Positions 5,089 through 7,559 of a stretch of 7,559 nt of DNA are shown piece by piece. The first letter of the stretch is position 1, and every line of letters begins with the position of its first letter. The stretch is taken from assembly GCA_021793115.1 (NCBI GenBank), contig JAJYTJ010000175.1, positions 1 through 7,559 of the forward strand, written 5' to 3'. A program made the translations under genes and the position numbers. Source of the stretch: Actinomycetes bacterium. GTDB taxonomy: Bacteria; Actinomycetota; Actinomycetes; Actinomycetales; Cellulomonadaceae. The notes below the pieces were generated by a model. The model was given only the letters and a program-made list of their open reading frames with translations, was not told the origin of the DNA and made no database searches.

Positions 5089-6495
5089 TCAGGCGGTGCG
5101 CTCCACCACGAGGTCGCGCGCGGCCGCGTACTGCTCGCGCACGAACGGCGTCGGCGTCCCGGCGAGCTCCTCGGGCTCCGACTCGAAGGCCCACGCCGGG
5201 GGCGTCGGCCCGCCGGCCAGCACCCAGGCCGCCTGGCGCGCCGCGCCGTCCGCGACGTACTCGCCGGCCGGCGGCACGACGACCGGCAGGCCGAGCACGG
5301 CGGGCGCCAGCGCCCGCACCGCGGGCGACTTGGCGCCGCCGCCGACGAGGAACGCGCGATCCACCGGCACGCCGAGCGCGCGCTGCGCGTCGATGCCGTC
5401 GGCGAGCGAGCACAGCAGCCCCTCGATCGCCGCGCGGGCGACGTGCGCCGGCGTGCCGTTGTCCAGGCGCATGCCGTGCAGCGCCGCGGTGGCCCGCGGC
5501 CGGTTCGGCGTGCGCTCGCCCTCGAAGTAGGGGACCAGGACGAGCCCGTCGGCGCCCGCGGGCGCCGACAGCGCGAGCCGCGAGAGCTCGTCGTACCCGA
5601 CGCCGAGCAGCGCGCAGGCCCAGTCGAGGATCCGCGAGGCGTTGAGCGTCACCGACAGCGGCAGGTAGTTGCCCGTCGCGTCGGCGAAGCCGGCGACGAG
5701 CCCGGACGCGTCGGCCACGGGGGCCGCCGAGACCGCGCCGACGACGCCGGAGGTGCCGATCGACACCGACACGTCGCCCGGCGTGAGGCCCAGCGCCAGC
5801 GCGGCACCGGCGTTGTCCCCGGCGCCCGGGCCGAGGATCGCGTGGCCGCCGGCGAGCCGGTAGCCGCCCTCCGCCGGGCCGAGCACGCGCGGCACGACCG
5901 GCGTGGAGCCGAGGGCCAGGGCGAGCAGGTCGGGCCGGTAGGCCTCGTCGAACGGCGACCAGTAGCCCGTGCCCGAGGCGTCGGAGCGGTCGGTGACGAG
6001 CGTGTCGAAGCCAGCGGCGCCCGAGAGCTTCCACGTCAGCCAGTCGTGCGGCAGGCAGACGGCGGCGACGCGGGCGGCGTTCTCCGGCTCGTGGTCGCGC
6101 AGCCAGCGCAGCTTGGTGATGGTCAGCGACGCGACCATCACCGTGCCGCACGCCTGCGCGGACGCCGCCGGACCGCCCAGCTCGTCGACGAGGGCGAGCG
6201 CCGCGTCGGCGGAGCGGGTGTCGTTCCACAGCAGGGAGTCGCGCACCACCTCGCCGGAGGCGTCCAGGGCGACCATGCCGTGCTGCTGGCCGCCGACGGA
6301 GACGGCCTCGACGTCGTCGAGCCCGCCCGCCTGGGCGATGGCGGTCTGCAGGGCGTCCCACCAGTGGCGGGGCGCGACCTCTGTGCCGTCGGGGTGGGTC
6401 GCGCGGCCGGTGCGCACCAGGGCGCCGGTCTCGGCGTCGCGCACGACGACCTTGCAGGACTGCGTGGACGAGTCCACGCCGGCGACGAGCGCCAT
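5089..6495 (-). CDS. xylB: Xylulokinase (XylB), FGGY carbohydrate kinase
   Basis: XylB phosphorylates D-xylulose with ATP to D-xylulose 5-phosphate, feeding the pentose phosphate pathway. The 468-residue protein has the two actin-like domains of the FGGY family. The N-terminal phosphate-binding turn is [14 protein letters not shown] (5-18). The sugar-binding stretch is GGQQHGM (68-74), followed by LLWNDTRS (88-95), [12 protein letters not shown] (148-159) and [12 protein letters not shown] (168-179). GAGDNAG (224-230) contains the probable catalytic base D227. SIGTSGVV (245-252) and LVGGGAKSP (383-391) are the C-terminal ATP-binding signatures. Close similarity throughout to actinobacterial XylB and the xylA gene directly upstream favour xylulose over other FGGY sugars. 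GGAGGA (reverse strand, plus positions 6501-6506) lies five bases before ATG 6495, so the start is secure. Confidence 0.94.
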   Translation of the reverse strand: MALVAGVDSSTQSCKVVVRDAETGALVRTGRATHPDGTEVAPRHWWDALQTAIAQAGGLDDVEAVSVGGQQHGMVALDASGEVVRDSLLWNDTRSADAALALVDELGGPAASAQACGTVMVASLTITKLRWLRDHEPENAARVAAVCLPHDWLTWKLSGAAGFDTLVTDRSDASGTGYWSPFDEAYRPDLLALALGSTPVVPRVLGPAEGGYRLAGGHAILGPGAGDNAGAALALGLTPGDVSVSIGTSGVVGAVSAAPVADASGLVAGFADATGNYLPLSVTLNASRILDWACALLGVGYDELSRLALSAPAGADGLVLVPYFEGERTPNRPRATAALHGMRLDNGTPAHVARAAIEGLLCSLADGIDAQRALGVPVDRAFLVGGGAKSPAVRALAPAVLGLPVVVPPAGEYVADGAARQAAWVLAGGPTPPAWAFESEPEELAGTPTPFVREQYAAARDLVVERTA

Positions 6496-6531
6496 GTCAT
6501 TCCTCCACGTCGAGAGAGGGGCTGAGAACCT

Positions 6532-6580
6532 GCAACGTCCGGGGGTCCGGCGCCGGGGCGGCCGAACCCCCGGACGCTGC
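6532..6580 (-). other. Intercistronic hairpin between xylA and xylB
   Basis: Arms 6532-6546 and 6566-6580 are 15-base inverted repeats around a 19-base loop that contains the palindrome CCGGCGCCGG (6547-6556). One position (A6535 against C6577) is a mismatch on the plus strand but a G-U wobble in the reverse-strand RNA, so the stem is fully paired only in the xyl transcript. It begins about 20 bases after the xylA stop and ends 25 bases before the xylB ribosome binding site. It could be a partial terminator or an RNA-protecting element giving more XylA than XylB. There is no U-run. A near-perfect 10-base direct repeat (6581-6590 and 6591-6600, differing only in the last base) lies between the hairpin and xylA. 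Confidence 0.65.
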
Positions 6581-6600
6581 GCGGGGATGGGCGGGGATGC

Positions 6601-7559
6601 TCAGCCGATGAGGTGGGCGAGGGCGAGCTGGTGCAGGCGCACCAGGCCGTACTCGCGCTCCGCGGCCGTGTCGAAGTCGAAGTCCTCACGCGTCGAGCGG
6701 TCGGCGAGGAAGTCCTCGAACGTCTCGCCGGCGGCCATCGTGGTCTCGCCGAGCTCGAAGATGCCGGCGTACGTCATGGCCTCCTTGACCTCGGAGTCGG
6801 CGCGGTACTCGGCCGCCTTCCGGGCGAGGATCGTGTAGGTCTCGATGTTGGCCTTCGCGGAGTCCCACACGCCGTTGGGGCCCTCGGTGCGGCTCGGCTT
6901 GTAGTCGAAGTGGCGGGCGCCCTCGTAGCGCGGGCCGCCGTTCGGGAAGCCGTTCTCCAGCAGGTCGACCGTGAAGAACGCGCTGAGCAGGTCGCCGTGG
7001 CCGAAGACGAGGTCCTGGTCGAACTTGGGGCCGTGCTGGCCGTTGAGGTCGATGTGGAACAGCTTGCCGCGGTAGAGGGCGAGCGCCAGGCCGTGCGTGT
7101 AGTTCAGCGTGGCCATCTGCTCGTGGCCGGTCTCGGGGTTGAGGCCGACGATGTCGCCGTTGTCGAGCGAGTCGATGAGGGCCAGGGCGTGGCCGATCGA
7201 CGGCAGGAAGATGTCGCCACGGGGCTCGTTCGGCTTCGGCTCGAGGGCGATCTTGATGTCGTAGCCCTGGTGCTTGATGTAGGCGGCGACGGCGTCGATG
7301 CCCTCGGCGTAGCGGGCGTGCGCCGCGTGCAGGTCCTTGGAGTTGTCGTACTCGACGCCCTCGCGGCCGCCCCACATGACGAACGTCTTGGCGCCGAGCT
7401 CGGCGGCCAGGTCGACGTTGCGCAGGATCTTGCGCAGGCCGAAGCGGCGGATGGAGCGGTCGTTCGACGTGAACGCGCCGTCCTTGAACACCGGGTGCGT
7501 GAACGTGTTGGTGGTCACCATCTCGATGACCAGGCCGGTCTCGTCGGCCGCCTTCTTCA
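6601..7559 (-). CDS. xylA: Xylose isomerase (XylA), class I; N-terminus outside the window
   Basis: XylA interconverts D-xylose and D-xylulose using two divalent metal ions in a TIM barrel. The visible part has 318 whole codons; compared with about 390 residues for actinobacterial class I enzymes, roughly the first 70-75 are missing. Counting from the internal Met at 7521, the visible metal-site residues are E94 and K96 ([10 protein letters not shown]), E130 and H133 (NPETGHEQM), D158 ([10 protein letters not shown]), D168 and D170 (KFDQD), and D206 ([10 protein letters not shown]). This complete set suggests an active enzyme. The C-terminal arm that clasps neighbouring subunits ends in [11 protein letters not shown]. 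The frame stays open upstream of Met 7521 with coding sense ([12 protein letters not shown], matching the family), so that Met is internal. xylB lies 105 bases downstream on the same strand. Confidence 0.96.
   Translation of the reverse strand, partial: KKAADETGLVIEMVTTNTFTHPVFKDGAFTSNDRSIRRFGLRKILRNVDLAAELGAKTFVMWGGREGVEYDNSKDLHAAHARYAEGIDAVAAYIKHQGYDIKIALEPKPNEPRGDIFLPSIGHALALIDSLDNGDIVGLNPETGHEQMATLNYTHGLALALYRGKLFHIDLNGQHGPKFDQDLVFGHGDLLSAFFTVDLLENGFPNGGPRYEGARHFDYKPSRTEGPNGVWDSAKANIETYTILARKAAEYRADSEVKEAMTYAGIFELGETTMAAGETFEDFLADRSTREDFDFDTAAEREYGLVRLHQLALAHLIG

Noticed and set aside
4979..6361. 460-codon reverse-strand open frame overlapping xylB in another frame
   Set aside because: Its Arg/Ala-rich translation has no motifs, and the xylB frame has all FGGY signatures and a good ribosome binding site.
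5443..6525. 360-codon forward open frame antisense to xylB
   Set aside because: Its composition is typical of antisense frames in high-GC DNA. It lacks domain motifs, and the supported gene is on the other strand.
7519..7521. Met at 7521 as the xylA start
   Set aside because: The coding frame continues upstream to the window edge with family-conserved sequence, and the first part of the TIM barrel would be missing.

Overview
The window is very GC-rich (roughly three quarters G+C, with G or C at most third codon positions). It carries an Lsr2 nucleoid protein, an actinobacterial-type LysS, and a class I xylose isomerase resembling those of Streptomyces and related taxa. Together these point to a high-GC actinobacterium, most likely a plant-polymer-degrading member of Micrococcales (Cellulomonadaceae or Promicromonosporaceae relatives). 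That placement is inferred from remembered gene order and protein similarity, not from a search.

Layout. Positions 1-214 hold no convincing gene; they contain a 35-bp tandem repeat (about 7-130) and the AGGAGG next to the nadB start. A forward block follows: nadB (L-aspartate oxidase, 215-1948), nadC (quinolinate phosphoribosyltransferase, 1989-2885), lysS (class II lysyl-tRNA synthetase, 2895-4403), an unnamed 59-residue one-helix membrane protein (4420-4599), and lsr2 (4675-5007). A long hairpin at 5028-5070 separates this block from a convergent reverse-strand pair: xylA (xylose isomerase, 6601 to beyond 7559, with its N-terminus outside the window), then xylB (xylulokinase, 5089-6495). 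A 15-bp-arm hairpin lies between xylA and xylB. No stretch over 300 bases lacks a gene.

How the genes work together. NadB and NadC are two steps of de novo NAD synthesis (aspartate to iminoaspartate; quinolinate to nicotinate mononucleotide). The intervening NadA step is not encoded here. LysS, the small membrane protein and Lsr2 form a block that resembles the mycobacterial panC-panD-coaX-small ORF-lysS-lsr2-clpC1 neighbourhood. Here nadBC sits upstream of lysS, no coaX lies between nadC and lysS, and the xylose operon occupies the place where clpC would be expected. XylA and XylB convert D-xylose to D-xylulose 5-phosphate, which enters the pentose phosphate pathway.

Most of the window is housekeeping and catabolic genes. 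I see no sign of an undescribed multi-gene system. The points worth a second look are the palindrome-bearing 35-bp repeat, the nadC and lysS starts that sit directly behind -10-like hexamers, a His-to-Lys change in the NadC active-site loop, the small membrane protein, and the strand-asymmetric hairpins around xylB.
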